This document shows positions 54,762-63,845 of a DNA stretch of 64,000 nt, piece by piece (position 1 is the first letter of the stretch; the number at the start of each line of letters is the position of its first letter). The DNA comes from Pseudoxanthomonas sp. 3HH-4. GTDB lineage: Bacteria; Pseudomonadota; Gammaproteobacteria; Xanthomonadales; Xanthomonadaceae. Position numbers and translations under genes: made by a program. Under the pieces are notes generated by a model. That model ran no database searches. It was not told the origin of the DNA and saw only the letters and a list, made by a program, of their open reading frames with translations. Where the stretch lies: NCBI RefSeq assembly GCF_006716465.1, contig NZ_VFPB01000004.1:418194-482193 (forward strand). The letters are read 5' to 3'.

Positions 54762-57700
54762 ATGAGTCGCAAGTTGGCGAGGTTCAAGTCAACGGCCATG
54801 TTCACCTTCGTGGGTGGCGTACTGGTCATCAACCCCGCCTTCGGGCAGGAAACGCAGGCGCAAGCCGCCCAACAGGCACAGGAGCAGACCGCGCCGGACG
54901 CGACAACGCTGGACACCGTCGTGGTCACGGGATTGCGCAACAGCCTCAGCCAGGCGATGGACATCAAGCGCGATTCTGCAGGCGTCGTGGATGCGATCAG
55001 TGCCGAAGACATCGGCAAGTTCCCGGATACCAACCTCGCCGAATCCCTGCAGCGCATCACCGGCATCTCGATCGAGCGCCGCGACGGCGAAGGCGCGCAA
55101 GTCACGGCGCGTGGCTTCGGTCCCCAGTTCAACATGGTCACGCTCAACGGCCGGCAGATGCCGGGCGCGGATGCGTTCGGTGCTTCCGGACAGGTCGCCA
55201 TCGGTGGCGTGGATGGTGGCACGCGGGCATTCAACTTCGCACAGCTCGCGGCTGAGGCGATCAATGGCATCGAGGTCTACAAGACCAGCCAGGCGCAGGT
55301 TCCGAGTGGCGGCATCGGCGCCACCATCAACATCCTGACCGCACGACCGTTCAATTACGACGGCTTCGTCGCCAACGCCGGGGCCAAGCTGGTCTCCGAC
55401 CGGAGCCAACCGTTCGAGAACGATCTGACGCCCGAGCTTTCCGGCATCTTCAGCTACACCAACCCGGACAAGACGTTCGGTGTCAGCCTCAGCGCGAGCC
55501 AGCAGAAGCGCAAGGGCGGTTCGGTGCAGGCGACCGAGAACTACTGGAACGTGCAGCCGTGGACCGGGACGATGCCGGGCAACCCGACCGTGGTCAACGC
55601 GCCTGGCGTCGGCGATCTGTATGCGAGACCGAACGACCTGCGCTATGCCTTTTCCGAGTTCGAGCGCGACCGCGTCAACGGCCAGGCCGTGGTGCAGTTC
55701 GCCCCGACCGACAGCCTGACCCTGACCCTGGACTACACCTACTCGACCAACGAGATCACCGAGAACCGCGGCGAGCAGGCGATGTGGCTGCAGAACAGCA
55801 ACTACACCGACGTCGAGTTCGACACCAGCGGTGCGGTCGCCACGCCGATCTACATCCGGGAAATCGCCGGGACCAAGGATTTCGGCCTCGAGCAGCAGCG
55901 CACCATGCAGAAGTACAAGCTGGGTTCGCTGGGCCTCAACGCGGTGTGGGACGTCAACGACCGGTTCCGCCTCAGCTTCGACGCGCACAATTCGAAGAAC
56001 GAGAGTCGGCCGAACGATCCGCTGACCGGTGGTGGTTCGATCTTCATGAGCATCGCGGGCACCAACAACTGCACCACCGGGCCGCATTGCGGCGGCACTT
56101 GGGTGCAGGAGTTGCAGTTCAACAACGGCCTGCCGTTCGGCACGCAAACCTGGTATCCGACCAACGCCGATGCCATCGCCGGGACCAACGGCGTGGTGAA
56201 TCCGGGCTTCGTCGAAGGCGAGATCGGCTCGCAGGTGCTGCGCATCAACGCGCAGACCCAGGTCAGCGAGATCAAGCAGGGCCGCATAGACGGCGAATGG
56301 AACTTCGACAGCGGCCGTTTCCAGTTCGGTGTCGATAGCTCCAAGTCCTCGACGCACCGGCTGCAGGCCGCAGAGAACTACTCGACCCTGGGCGACTGGG
56401 GCGTAGGCAACGTGAATGGCGATGTCGCCGACGGGCTGATGGATCTGATCAAGCCTTACGACATCGCCGGGCTGTTCGACGACTACAGCGTCGGGAGCAG
56501 CAATGGTGCATGGCGGGGCGACGCCGGTGAACTGGCGCAGTGGGCCGCCGACAACTATGGCGCGGGTATCGGCGTGAGTCCGCAGAACTCGGCCGATGAC
56601 CGGGTTGAGGAAGACACCAAGTCCGCATACGTGCAGGTGGAGTTCGAGGGCGAACTGGGTGGCATGCGTACCAATACCCGCGTGGGCGTGCGTTACGAGA
56701 CGACCAAGGTGGTATCGAGCTCGGTCATCGCCATTCCCGAGGCCATCGAGTGGTCGGCCAACAATGACTTCCGCATCGTCCTGTCCGATGAGAAGCAGCC
56801 ATTCAGCGAAAGGGCCAGTTACAGCTACGTGCTGCCCAATCTGGATTTCAGCATCGACTTCACTGACGAACTGAAGGGCCGTGCTTCGTTCGGCAAGAGC
56901 ATCGCACGCGCGCCGTACGGCAACCTCTATGCCGGCCCCGGCACCGCCCAGCAGCCGTTCGGATCGGTGCTGCTCGACCCCTCGGTTCGCGCCAGCGGCA
57001 ACGATCAGAATCCCATGCTGAAGCCGTTGGAATCGGACAACCTGGATCTGGCGCTGGAGTGGTACTTCGCGGATGCGAGCTACCTGTCGGTGACGTACTG
57101 GAACAAGTCGGTCGCCAACTTCATCGGCAATGGCGTGAACCAGCAATCGCTGTATGGCCTGACCGACCCGACGTCCGGCCCGGATGCCCAAGCGGCACTG
57201 GCCTTCCTCCAGAGCGCCGCCTGTGCAGTCCAGGTGGGCCCGGCCAATGCGGCCGCCTGCTCAGGCAACGACACCTCGCTGTTCACCGCGTTGGCGCTGT
57301 TGCGCAATGATCCTGCCGGATTGGCTGCGTTCGACGGTACGGGAGCGCAGGCGCTGGCGACGGAAGCGGCCTACAACCTGGTGGGCGAAGCCGATGACCC
57401 GCTGTACCTGTTCAACGTCAACCGTCCGGTCAACCAGAACCAGGCGAAGTTGAGCGGTTGGGAGATCGGTGGGCAATACTTCTTCGGCGACAGCGGTTTC
57501 GGCATCCTGGCCAACTACACGGTCGTCAACGGCGATGTGGGATACAACAACGCCGGCGATCCGGGCATCGACCAGTTCGCGCTCACCGGCCTCAGCGACA
57601 CGGCGAACGCGATGTTCATGTTCGAGAAGTACGGCTGGTCGGTGCGCCTGGCCTGGAACTGGCGCGACGAGTACCTGATCCTCGCCAACCAGGGCGCCAG

Positions 57701-57902
57701 CCGCAATCCGTACTACGTGGAAGAGTACGAGCAGTGGGACCTGAGCGTGAACTACACGCTCAACGACCACTGGTCGTTCGGCCTGGAGGCGATCAACCTG
57801 ACGGGCGAGGACGTGCGCTGGCACGCCCGCACCGATCAGATGATCGTCAAGCTGGCCGACCAGAGTCCGCGCTACATGGTGGGTGTCCGCTACAAGTTCT
57901 GA
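54762..57902 (+). CDS. TonB-dependent outer-membrane receptor (xylose/xylan locus)
   Basis: 1046 residues. A signal peptide (STAMFTFVGGVLVINPAFGQ), then a Gln/Ala-rich spacer, the TonB-box-like TLDTVVVTG, a plug (DIGKFPDTNLAESLQRITGISIERRDGEG) and a large barrel ending in a terminal aromatic (VRYKF). The plug start is typical of the TonB receptors of Xanthomonas carbohydrate-utilisation loci. In such loci the receptor imports oligosaccharides; xylo-oligosaccharides are the likely cargo given the xyl boxes and xylB-xylA. A strong terminator follows, so the downstream SapC gene needs read-through or its own promoter. Confidence 0.9.
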   Translation: MSRKLARFKSTAMFTFVGGVLVINPAFGQETQAQAAQQAQEQTAPDATTLDTVVVTGLRNSLSQAMDIKRDSAGVVDAISAEDIGKFPDTNLAESLQRITGISIERRDGEGAQVTARGFGPQFNMVTLNGRQMPGADAFGASGQVAIGGVDGGTRAFNFAQLAAEAINGIEVYKTSQAQVPSGGIGATINILTARPFNYDGFVANAGAKLVSDRSQPFENDLTPELSGIFSYTNPDKTFGVSLSASQQKRKGGSVQATENYWNVQPWTGTMPGNPTVVNAPGVGDLYARPNDLRYAFSEFERDRVNGQAVVQFAPTDSLTLTLDYTYSTNEITENRGEQAMWLQNSNYTDVEFDTSGAVATPIYIREIAGTKDFGLEQQRTMQKYKLGSLGLNAVWDVNDRFRLSFDAHNSKNESRPNDPLTGGGSIFMSIAGTNNCTTGPHCGGTWVQELQFNNGLPFGTQTWYPTNADAIAGTNGVVNPGFVEGEIGSQVLRINAQTQVSEIKQGRIDGEWNFDSGRFQFGVDSSKSSTHRLQAAENYSTLGDWGVGNVNGDVADGLMDLIKPYDIAGLFDDYSVGSSNGAWRGDAGELAQWAADNYGAGIGVSPQNSADDRVEEDTKSAYVQVEFEGELGGMRTNTRVGVRYETTKVVSSSVIAIPEAIEWSANNDFRIVLSDEKQPFSERASYSYVLPNLDFSIDFTDELKGRASFGKSIARAPYGNLYAGPGTAQQPFGSVLLDPSVRASGNDQNPMLKPLESDNLDLALEWYFADASYLSVTYWNKSVANFIGNGVNQQSLYGLTDPTSGPDAQAALAFLQSAACAVQVGPANAAACSGNDTSLFTALALLRNDPAGLAAFDGTGAQALATEAAYNLVGEADDPLYLFNVNRPVNQNQAKLSGWEIGGQYFFGDSGFGILANYTVVNGDVGYNNAGDPGIDQFALTGLSDTANAMFMFEKYGWSVRLAWNWRDEYLILANQGASRNPYYVEEYEQWDLSVNYTLNDHWSFGLEAINLTGEDVRWHARTDQMIVKLADQSPRYMVGVRYKF

Positions 57903-57940
57903 CCTTGGCGATAGCCGCCCTCTCCGGATGTCGCCGAGCG

Positions 57941-57969
57941 GGACCGCTGCGTGAGCAGCGGTCCTTTTT
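57941..57969 (+). terminator. Rho-independent terminator after the TonB receptor
   Basis: GGACCGCTGC (57941-57950) pairs with GCAGCGGTCC (57955-57964) around GTGA, followed by TTTTTA. Typical strong intrinsic terminator 38 bp after the receptor stop. Confidence 0.94.
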
Positions 57970-58057
57970 ATCGAGGCGTGCAGCCCGAAGAGGTGTCTCG
58001 AAGAGCTTCCGCCAGCGCTATATTGTGGGATGGCTCCCGACCGACCCGAGCGAGAAG

Positions 58058-58816
58058 ATGGCCCGCTACGAACTTCTCAACAACGTTTCACACAAGGACA
58101 TGCGCATCGCCACCGGCTTCGGCCCCGAGTACGGCGATGACGTGGGCATGGTGCCGGCGTTCCCGAGCGAGTTCTCGGAATTGCAGCGGGAGTATCCGAT
58201 CTTCCTGCGGAAAGACCCGGATACGGGGGAGTGGCAGTCCGTCGCGCTGCTGGGCTTCGAGCAGCGCGAGAATCTGTTCCTGCGGGACGGCCGGTGGAAT
58301 GCGTCCTATCTCCCGGGTGCGGCCGCCAGGGGGCCGTTCCTGATCGGTTTCCAGGAGCAGCGCATCGATGGCGAACTCGTGCAGGAAGCGGTGATGCACG
58401 TGGACCTGGATCATCCGCGCGTCAACTTCGCTGCGGGCGAGCCCGTCTTCCTGCCGCAGGGCGGCAATACGCCCTACCTCGAACACGTTGCGAACGTCCT
58501 GCGCGGCATCCGCGACGGCAGCACCTACGGTGCGGCGATGTTTGCCGCGCTGGAGGCAAAAGGCCTGATACAGCCCGTCAATCTCGATGTGCAACTGGAT
58601 GAGCGGCATCGCGTGTCCGTCAACGGACTGCACGGGATCGACCGGGAGCGTCTGGCCGTGCTGGACGGGCATGCATTGCTGGAACTGAACCGCGCGGGCT
58701 ATCTGGAAGGTGCGTACCTGATGCTGGCATCGCTGCACAACGTGCGTCGCCTGATGGCCGAAAAGCAGCGTCGCCTGCGCGCGCAGGACGCCGCCGTTCC
58801 GGCCGGCAAGAACTGA
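58058..58816 (+). CDS. SapC family protein
   Basis: 252 residues; the ATG at 58058 gives ARYELLNNVSHKDMRIATGFG, the SapC-family start. The conserved core PAFPSEFSELQREYPIFLRKD and LGFEQRENLFLRDGRW follows. SapC-like proteins recur in xanthomonad and Caulobacter TonB-receptor loci beside cupin-like and tryptophan-halogenase-like genes; their biochemical role is unknown. First of a closely spaced set ending at 62104. Confidence 0.88.
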   Translation: MARYELLNNVSHKDMRIATGFGPEYGDDVGMVPAFPSEFSELQREYPIFLRKDPDTGEWQSVALLGFEQRENLFLRDGRWNASYLPGAAARGPFLIGFQEQRIDGELVQEAVMHVDLDHPRVNFAAGEPVFLPQGGNTPYLEHVANVLRGIRDGSTYGAAMFAALEAKGLIQPVNLDVQLDERHRVSVNGLHGIDRERLAVLDGHALLELNRAGYLEGAYLMLASLHNVRRLMAEKQRRLRAQDAAVPAGKN

Positions 58817-58820
58817 CGCC

Positions 58821-59840
58821 ATGGCCGACGGCACGGCGATGCGCACGCTGGAGAACCTCAGCGCCGATGCGCTGCCGCTGGACGCGTTGATGGCCGATGG
58901 CCAGCCCGTGGTGCTGAAGGGCATTGCGCGCGACTGGGGACTGGTGCACGCCGGATTGCGGTCCACCCACGAGGCGATGGACTATCTGCGCGGCTTCGAT
59001 GCCGGTGTTCCCGTGCAGTATTCGTTCGGCGACCCGGACATCGCAGGCCGTCCCTTCTACAACGAGGACTTCACGCAGCTCAACGTCGAAGTCCGGCGCG
59101 GCCTGCTCGCGCAGGTGCTGGACGAGATTGCACACCACCTGGAGGATGCGCGACCGCCGACCTACTACGTGGCATCGCTGCTGGTCGATCGCGCGCTTCC
59201 GGGTTTCGCGCAGGACAATGATCTGCGGTTGGCCGGATACGGGATCGACGCGCCACCCGGCATCTGGATCGGCAACCGGGTGGTTGCGTCCTGCCATTTC
59301 GACGCACCCGACAACCTGGCCTGCTGCGCGGTGGGCCGGCGGCAGTTCACCCTGTTCCCACCCGAGCAGATCGAGAATCTCTACCCGGGCCCATTCGAGC
59401 CCACGCCAGGCGGGCAGGTCGTCAGCGTGGTCGATTTCGATCATCCCGACCTTGAGCGCTATCCGCGATTCGGCCGGGCGCTGGCCGCCGCGCAGACCGC
59501 CCTCCTGGAACCCGGCGACGCCATCTTCATCCCCAGCATGTGGTGGCACCACGTGCGCAGCCTCGCACCCTTCAACGTGCTGGTGAACTACTGGTGGCGC
59601 AGCTCGCCTGCGTTCCTGTCTTCGCCCTTGCCGGCGCTGCACCATGCGTTGTGGACGCTGCGCGACCTCCCGGAACGCGAGAAGCGGGCGTGGGCGAAGG
59701 TCTTCGCGTACTACGTGTTTGGTCCCGCCGGGCAAGCGGGGGAACATCTGCCCGCGCAGGCGCGCGACATGCTGGGACCCATCGACGAGACGCAGGCGCG
59801 GCGCATCCGCGCCATGCTGATCGGCCGCCTCAACCGCTGA
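58821..59840 (+). CDS. Cupin-like (JmjC-type) protein
   Basis: 339 residues, starting four bases after the SapC stop. A Cupin_8 fold with an iron-binding-like H-x-D (SCHFDAPDN) and a second His segment (SMWWHHVRSL); PGDAIFIPSMWWHH is the hallmark beta-strand pair. Such proteins are 2-oxoglutarate/Fe(II) oxygenases or relatives. The substrate is unknown; the same group of genes occurs around other TonB receptors. Confidence 0.85.
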   Translation: MADGTAMRTLENLSADALPLDALMADGQPVVLKGIARDWGLVHAGLRSTHEAMDYLRGFDAGVPVQYSFGDPDIAGRPFYNEDFTQLNVEVRRGLLAQVLDEIAHHLEDARPPTYYVASLLVDRALPGFAQDNDLRLAGYGIDAPPGIWIGNRVVASCHFDAPDNLACCAVGRRQFTLFPPEQIENLYPGPFEPTPGGQVVSVVDFDHPDLERYPRFGRALAAAQTALLEPGDAIFIPSMWWHHVRSLAPFNVLVNYWWRSSPAFLSSPLPALHHALWTLRDLPEREKRAWAKVFAYYVFGPAGQAGEHLPAQARDMLGPIDETQARRIRAMLIGRLNR

Positions 59841-59857
59841 AACCTGGAGCAACCACA

Positions 59858-61387
59858 GTGGACTCTCCCAACACGCCAGCAGCACAGATCCGCAAGGTGG
59901 TCATCGCCGGTGGTGGTACCGCAGGCTGGCTGGCCGCCTGCGCGCTATCGAACCAGTTCCGCGACCGGCTGGACATCACCCTGGTGGAATCCGAGCAGAT
60001 CGGCACCGTGGGCGTGGGTGAATCCACCGTGCCGCCCATCCGCACTTTCCATCGCTTCCTGCAGATCGACGAGCAGGAGTTCCTGCGTGCAGTGGCCGGC
60101 ACATTCAAGCTCTCGATCTCGTTCGAGAACTGGCGCCGTCCCGGCGAGCGCTACATCCATCCCTTCGGCATCACCGGGCAAGGCACGTGGGCGGCGGCGT
60201 TCCACCACTTCTGGCTGGACAGTCTGCGTCGCGGCATGCCATCGGAGCTCGGCGACTTCTGCCTGGAGACGCTCGCCTCGCGAGGCGACCAGTTCTCGCT
60301 GCAGAGCCAACCGCAGGTCAACTATGCGTACCACTTCGATGCCGGCCTCTACGCGAAATACCTGCGCCGCATCGCAGAGGGCTACGGTCTCAGACGTGTG
60401 GAAGGCAAGATCCGCGAAGTCCGGCAGCGCGCGGACGACGGTGCGGTGCAGGCACTGGTGCTGGAAGACGGGCAGGTCATCGAAGGAGACCTTTTCATCG
60501 ATTGCACCGGCTTCCGCGGGCTGCTGATCGAGCAGACGCTGGGTACGGGCTACGAAGACTGGAACGAATGGCTGCCCAGTGACCGGGCGGTCGCCGTGCA
60601 GACCGAATCCGTCGGGCCGCCCGTGCCATACACCCGCGCCATTGCGCACGAGGCCGGCTGGCGTTGGCATATCCCGCTGCAGCATCGCGTGGGGTGTGGC
60701 CTCGTATTCTCCAGTCGCCACATGTCCGACGACGAGGCACGCGCCAAGCTGCTGCGCGATGTCGGAGCACCGGCGATCCGCGATCCTTGGCTGGTGCCCT
60801 TCCGTACCGGACGCCGGTTGAAGGCGTGGAACAAGAATGTGGTTGCGCTGGGCCTGGCCAGCGGTTTCATCGAGCCGCTCGAATCGACCAGCATCCACTT
60901 GGCCATCAGCGCAGTGGTGCGGCTGGTCCAGCTGTTTCCCTTCGACGGCATCGCCTCGTCGCTGGTCGAGTTGTACAACGAGGTGAGTCGCGCGGAGATG
61001 GAGCACGTGCGCGACTTCATCATCCTCCACTACCACGCCACGCAGCGCGACGAACCGATGTGGAAGGCGTGCCGCGAGATGCCCTTGCCGGATTCGCTGG
61101 AAATCCGCCTGCGCGCATGGCGCGAGCGCGCGCATGCCTGGCAGGATCCTGACGAACTGTTCCGTGTCGATTCGTGGACCCATGTAATGCTGGGGCAGGG
61201 CATCCAGCCGGGGCCACCGCATCCGTTGGCGCGCGCGCTCGCGGACGACGACCTGCGCAAACTGCTGGATTCCATCCGCCAGCCGATCGAGCGCGCGGTT
61301 GCCGGGATGCCATCGCAGCAAGCCTTCATCGATCGCTACTGCAAGGCCGGTCCCGAGGTGTGGGGAAACCGGCCCGTGCCGCGCTAG
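59858..61387 (+). CDS. Tryptophan-halogenase-family FAD-dependent protein
   Basis: 509 residues, GTG start with CTGGAG nine bases upstream. FAD motif VVIAGGGTAGWLAA; the halogenase marker WxWxIP is present as GWRWHIP; K84 (GTFKLSISFENW) and the E in FIEPLESTSIHL correspond to the catalytic Lys and Glu of PrnA-type halogenases. So the active-site residues are kept, but genes of this kind in sugar-uptake loci are not shown to halogenate; the real substrate may be different. Co-directional with the cupin-like and DUF6445-like genes. Confidence 0.87.
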   Translation: MDSPNTPAAQIRKVVIAGGGTAGWLAACALSNQFRDRLDITLVESEQIGTVGVGESTVPPIRTFHRFLQIDEQEFLRAVAGTFKLSISFENWRRPGERYIHPFGITGQGTWAAAFHHFWLDSLRRGMPSELGDFCLETLASRGDQFSLQSQPQVNYAYHFDAGLYAKYLRRIAEGYGLRRVEGKIREVRQRADDGAVQALVLEDGQVIEGDLFIDCTGFRGLLIEQTLGTGYEDWNEWLPSDRAVAVQTESVGPPVPYTRAIAHEAGWRWHIPLQHRVGCGLVFSSRHMSDDEARAKLLRDVGAPAIRDPWLVPFRTGRRLKAWNKNVVALGLASGFIEPLESTSIHLAISAVVRLVQLFPFDGIASSLVELYNEVSRAEMEHVRDFIILHYHATQRDEPMWKACREMPLPDSLEIRLRAWRERAHAWQDPDELFRVDSWTHVMLGQGIQPGPPHPLARALADDDLRKLLDSIRQPIERAVAGMPSQQAFIDRYCKAGPEVWGNRPVPR

Positions 61388-61405
61388 CCGGACGCAGGGA
61401 CGGCG

Positions 61406-62104
61406 ATGCTGTTGGCCCACCATCCGGATATCCGGGTAACCCGCCAGATGGTCGGGCGCGAGGGTACGCCACTGCTGATCATCGACAATCTGCTGGCCGA
61501 TCCGGAGCGGATGCTGCGGAAAGCGGCCACGCGGCAGTACGTGAAGCAATCGTCGATGTTTCCCGGCATCCGTGCGCCCGCGCCGGTTTCCTACCAATCG
61601 TTTCTGGAGGCGACGCTCAATCCTCTGTTGCGTGAATGTTTCGATCTGGCGCCGGGTCGCTTCGTGTTTCCGATGTGCCATTTCTCGCTGGTCACGCAGC
61701 CGCCGGCCACGTTGCACTTCCTGCAGCGCGTGCCGCACATCGATTCGGTGAGCAGCGGAGGTCTTGCGACAGTGCACTACCTGTTCCGCGGCGCGTGGGG
61801 CGGTACGGATTTCTACCGGCATCGCCATACCGGGTTCGAGTATGTCGACGAGGGCCGCCATGCGGCGTACTTCGATCGACTGGCGCAGGAAAGCGATCAG
61901 GACGCCATGCCGGGAGTTGGCTACATCGACGGGGACACGCCGTTGTTCGAGCGGGTCGCCAGTGTGGAGGGCGTGTTCAACCGGCTCATCGTGTACCGGA
62001 GGAACGCGCTGCACTCGGGCAGGATCGGCGACGACCGGGTGTTGCCCGCGGACCCGCTGCAGGGGCGACTGTCGATCAACGCCTTCATCGATGTGGCGAC
62101 CTGA
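61406..62104 (+). CDS. DUF6445-like protein, possible 2-oxoglutarate/Fe(II) oxygenase
   Basis: 232 residues. Segments HYLFRGAWGGTDFYRHRHTGFEYVD and NRLIVYRRNALHSGRI carry an H-x-D-like and a late His/Arg pattern (GTDFYRHRHTG; NALHSGRI) that fits a 2OG/Fe(II) oxygenase fold. I recall this family as DUF6445 and it accompanies the halogenase-like and SapC genes. The ligands are not established. Last gene before the xyl box of xylB. Confidence 0.78.
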   Translation: MLLAHHPDIRVTRQMVGREGTPLLIIDNLLADPERMLRKAATRQYVKQSSMFPGIRAPAPVSYQSFLEATLNPLLRECFDLAPGRFVFPMCHFSLVTQPPATLHFLQRVPHIDSVSSGGLATVHYLFRGAWGGTDFYRHRHTGFEYVDEGRHAAYFDRLAQESDQDAMPGVGYIDGDTPLFERVASVEGVFNRLIVYRRNALHSGRIGDDRVLPADPLQGRLSINAFIDVAT

Positions 62105-62198
62105 GCGAGGTTGCTGTCTCGGGTCCAAATCGTTGTTTCGAATGGGATTTTGCGGTGCAGCACGCTTTTTTTTCAGGTGCTGGTTACAGTGGCGCCGT

Positions 62199-62223
62199 CA
62201 CGGCAACGGGCGACGTTGCCGTG
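62199..62223. terminator. Hairpin between DUF6445-like gene and xylB
   Basis: CACGGCAAC (62199-62207) and GTTGCCGTG (62215-62223) are perfect 9-base arms with a 7-base loop. No T-run follows directly; a T7 tract lies at 62253-62259. It may be a weak terminator or an mRNA-end structure for the upstream set. Confidence 0.45.
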
Positions 62224-62270
62224 GAGGAAGAGGGAGCGGTTGAGCGGTTCCCTTTTTTTAGCGAACAGAA

Positions 62271-62284
62271 TGTTAGCGCTAACT
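62271..62284. promoter_or_regulatory. xyl-box-like operator 2
   Basis: TGTTAGCGCTAACT contains the perfect 12-bp palindrome GTTAGCGCTAAC with the same GCGCTA core as operator 1. It ends 25 bases before the xylB ATG, where a repressor would block transcription start. Confidence 0.87.
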
Positions 62285-62309
62285 TTTCATGTGTTGGAGG
62301 TCGGGGGAG

Positions 62310-63803
62310 ATGGCTGTTACTGCCGGTATTGACGCAGGCACGCAGAGCCTGAAGGTGGTGGTCTACGACCCCGCCGCGCGCACCCTCGTGGCTACGGCCA
62401 GTGCAGCGCTGGACCTCATCAGTGGCGAAGATGGCAGCCGCGAGCAGCACCCGGCCGATTGGGTTGCGGCGATGCAGGCCTGCTTCGACCGCATCGATCC
62501 CGCCGTGCGTGCACGCATCGTCGCGCTATCGGTATCGGGCCAGCAGCATGGCTTCGTGCCGGTGGATGCGCGGGGCGAAGTACTCGCTCCCGCCAAGCTA
62601 TGGTGCGATACCAGCACCACGGCCGAGTGCACGCAGATCATGGACGCCGTGGGCGGTTCGGCAGCGACGATCGCGCTTGCGGGCAATCCCATCCTCGCCG
62701 GCTACACCGCCTCGAAGCTGCCATGGACGAAGGCACATCGTCCCGACGCCTACGCGCAGTTGGCGACCATCCTGCTGCCGCACGACTACCTCAACTTCGT
62801 GCTGACCGGCGAGCGCTTCTGCGAGTACGGCGATGCCTCCGGCACCGGCTGGCTCGATGTGCGCACGCGCACGTGGTCGAAAGAACTCCTGCGCGCGACC
62901 GATGCGGATCGCGACTTGGCCACCTGCCTGCCGCCGTTCGCCGCGCCTGATGCGCTGTTCGACATCGATCCCACCGCAGCCACGCGACTGGGCCTTCCGG
63001 CGACGGCGAAGGTCGCCGTCGGTGGCGGCGACAACATGATGGCGGCCATCGGCACCGGCTGCGTGGAAGAGGGCAGGCTTGCGATGAGCCTGGGCACCTC
63101 CGGCACGCTGTTCGCCTACTCCAACACTCCCGTGGTCGACCCGGACGGTGCCTGGGCCGCGTTCTGCTCCTCCACCGGCGGCTGGCTGCCGCTGATCTGC
63201 ACGATGAACTGCACCGTGGCGACCGAACAGGTGGGCATGCTGTTCGGCTTCAGCACGCGTGACGGCGATGCGCACCTGCACGCCACGTCGCCCGGTGCGG
63301 ACGGGCTGGTGATGCTGCCCTTCCTCAACGGCGAGCGCACCCCGGACCTGCCGCGGGGCAAGGGCGTGCTGGCCGGCCTGGATACGAGCAACTTCACCCC
63401 GGCCCATGTCTACCGCGCGGCCATGGAGGGCGCCACCTACAGCCTGAAGTACGGCTTCGATGCCTTCGTGCGCGCTGGCATGCGCTTCGAGCGCATCGTG
63501 CTGACCGGCGGCGGCAGCAACAGCGCGGCCTGGCGCCAGCTGGTGGCCGACGTGTTCGGCCTGCCGGTCGATGTGCCCGTGCAGGCCGAGGGTGCGGCCT
63601 TCGGTGCGGCACTGCAGGCGTTGTGGGCGGTCGGCCGTGTCAATGACGATGCCGCGTCCATCGCGGACATCGCACGCGCCCATGTCGCCACCGACCCGGC
63701 CTTGTCCGTCACCCCCGATCCCACCCGCACGCAGGCCTATGCCGCGGCCTACCGCCGCTTCCTGCAGCACCTCGATGCCCTTACGCCGCTGCAGCGCGGC
63801 TGA
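62310..63803 (+). CDS. xylB: Xylulokinase
   Basis: 497 residues. A FGGY-family kinase that phosphorylates D-xylulose at O5. The N-terminal phosphate-binding motif is AGIDAGTQSLKVVVYD, the catalytic base region DASGTGWLDV, and the nucleotide-binding block GGGDNMMAAIGTGCVEEGRLAMSLGTSGT. TTGGAGG lies nine bases upstream of the ATG. It stands directly behind an xyl-box-like operator and is followed by xylA. Confidence 0.96.
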   Translation: MAVTAGIDAGTQSLKVVVYDPAARTLVATASAALDLISGEDGSREQHPADWVAAMQACFDRIDPAVRARIVALSVSGQQHGFVPVDARGEVLAPAKLWCDTSTTAECTQIMDAVGGSAATIALAGNPILAGYTASKLPWTKAHRPDAYAQLATILLPHDYLNFVLTGERFCEYGDASGTGWLDVRTRTWSKELLRATDADRDLATCLPPFAAPDALFDIDPTAATRLGLPATAKVAVGGGDNMMAAIGTGCVEEGRLAMSLGTSGTLFAYSNTPVVDPDGAWAAFCSSTGGWLPLICTMNCTVATEQVGMLFGFSTRDGDAHLHATSPGADGLVMLPFLNGERTPDLPRGKGVLAGLDTSNFTPAHVYRAAMEGATYSLKYGFDAFVRAGMRFERIVLTGGGSNSAAWRQLVADVFGLPVDVPVQAEGAAFGAALQALWAVGRVNDDAASIADIARAHVATDPALSVTPDPTRTQAYAAAYRRFLQHLDALTPLQRG

Positions 63804-63845
63804 CGTCCCCCACGTACATCACGCACAACCACAGGACCCCGCACC

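Noticed and set aside
57458..58057. Extension of the SapC gene back into the TonB receptor gene
   Set aside because: It would cross a strong terminator and overlap the receptor in another frame; the family start is at 58058.
59540..59857. N-terminal extension of the halogenase-like gene into the cupin-like gene
   Set aside because: The GTG at 59858 has a good ribosome-binding site and gives the flavoprotein N-terminus; the extension overlaps another gene in a different frame.
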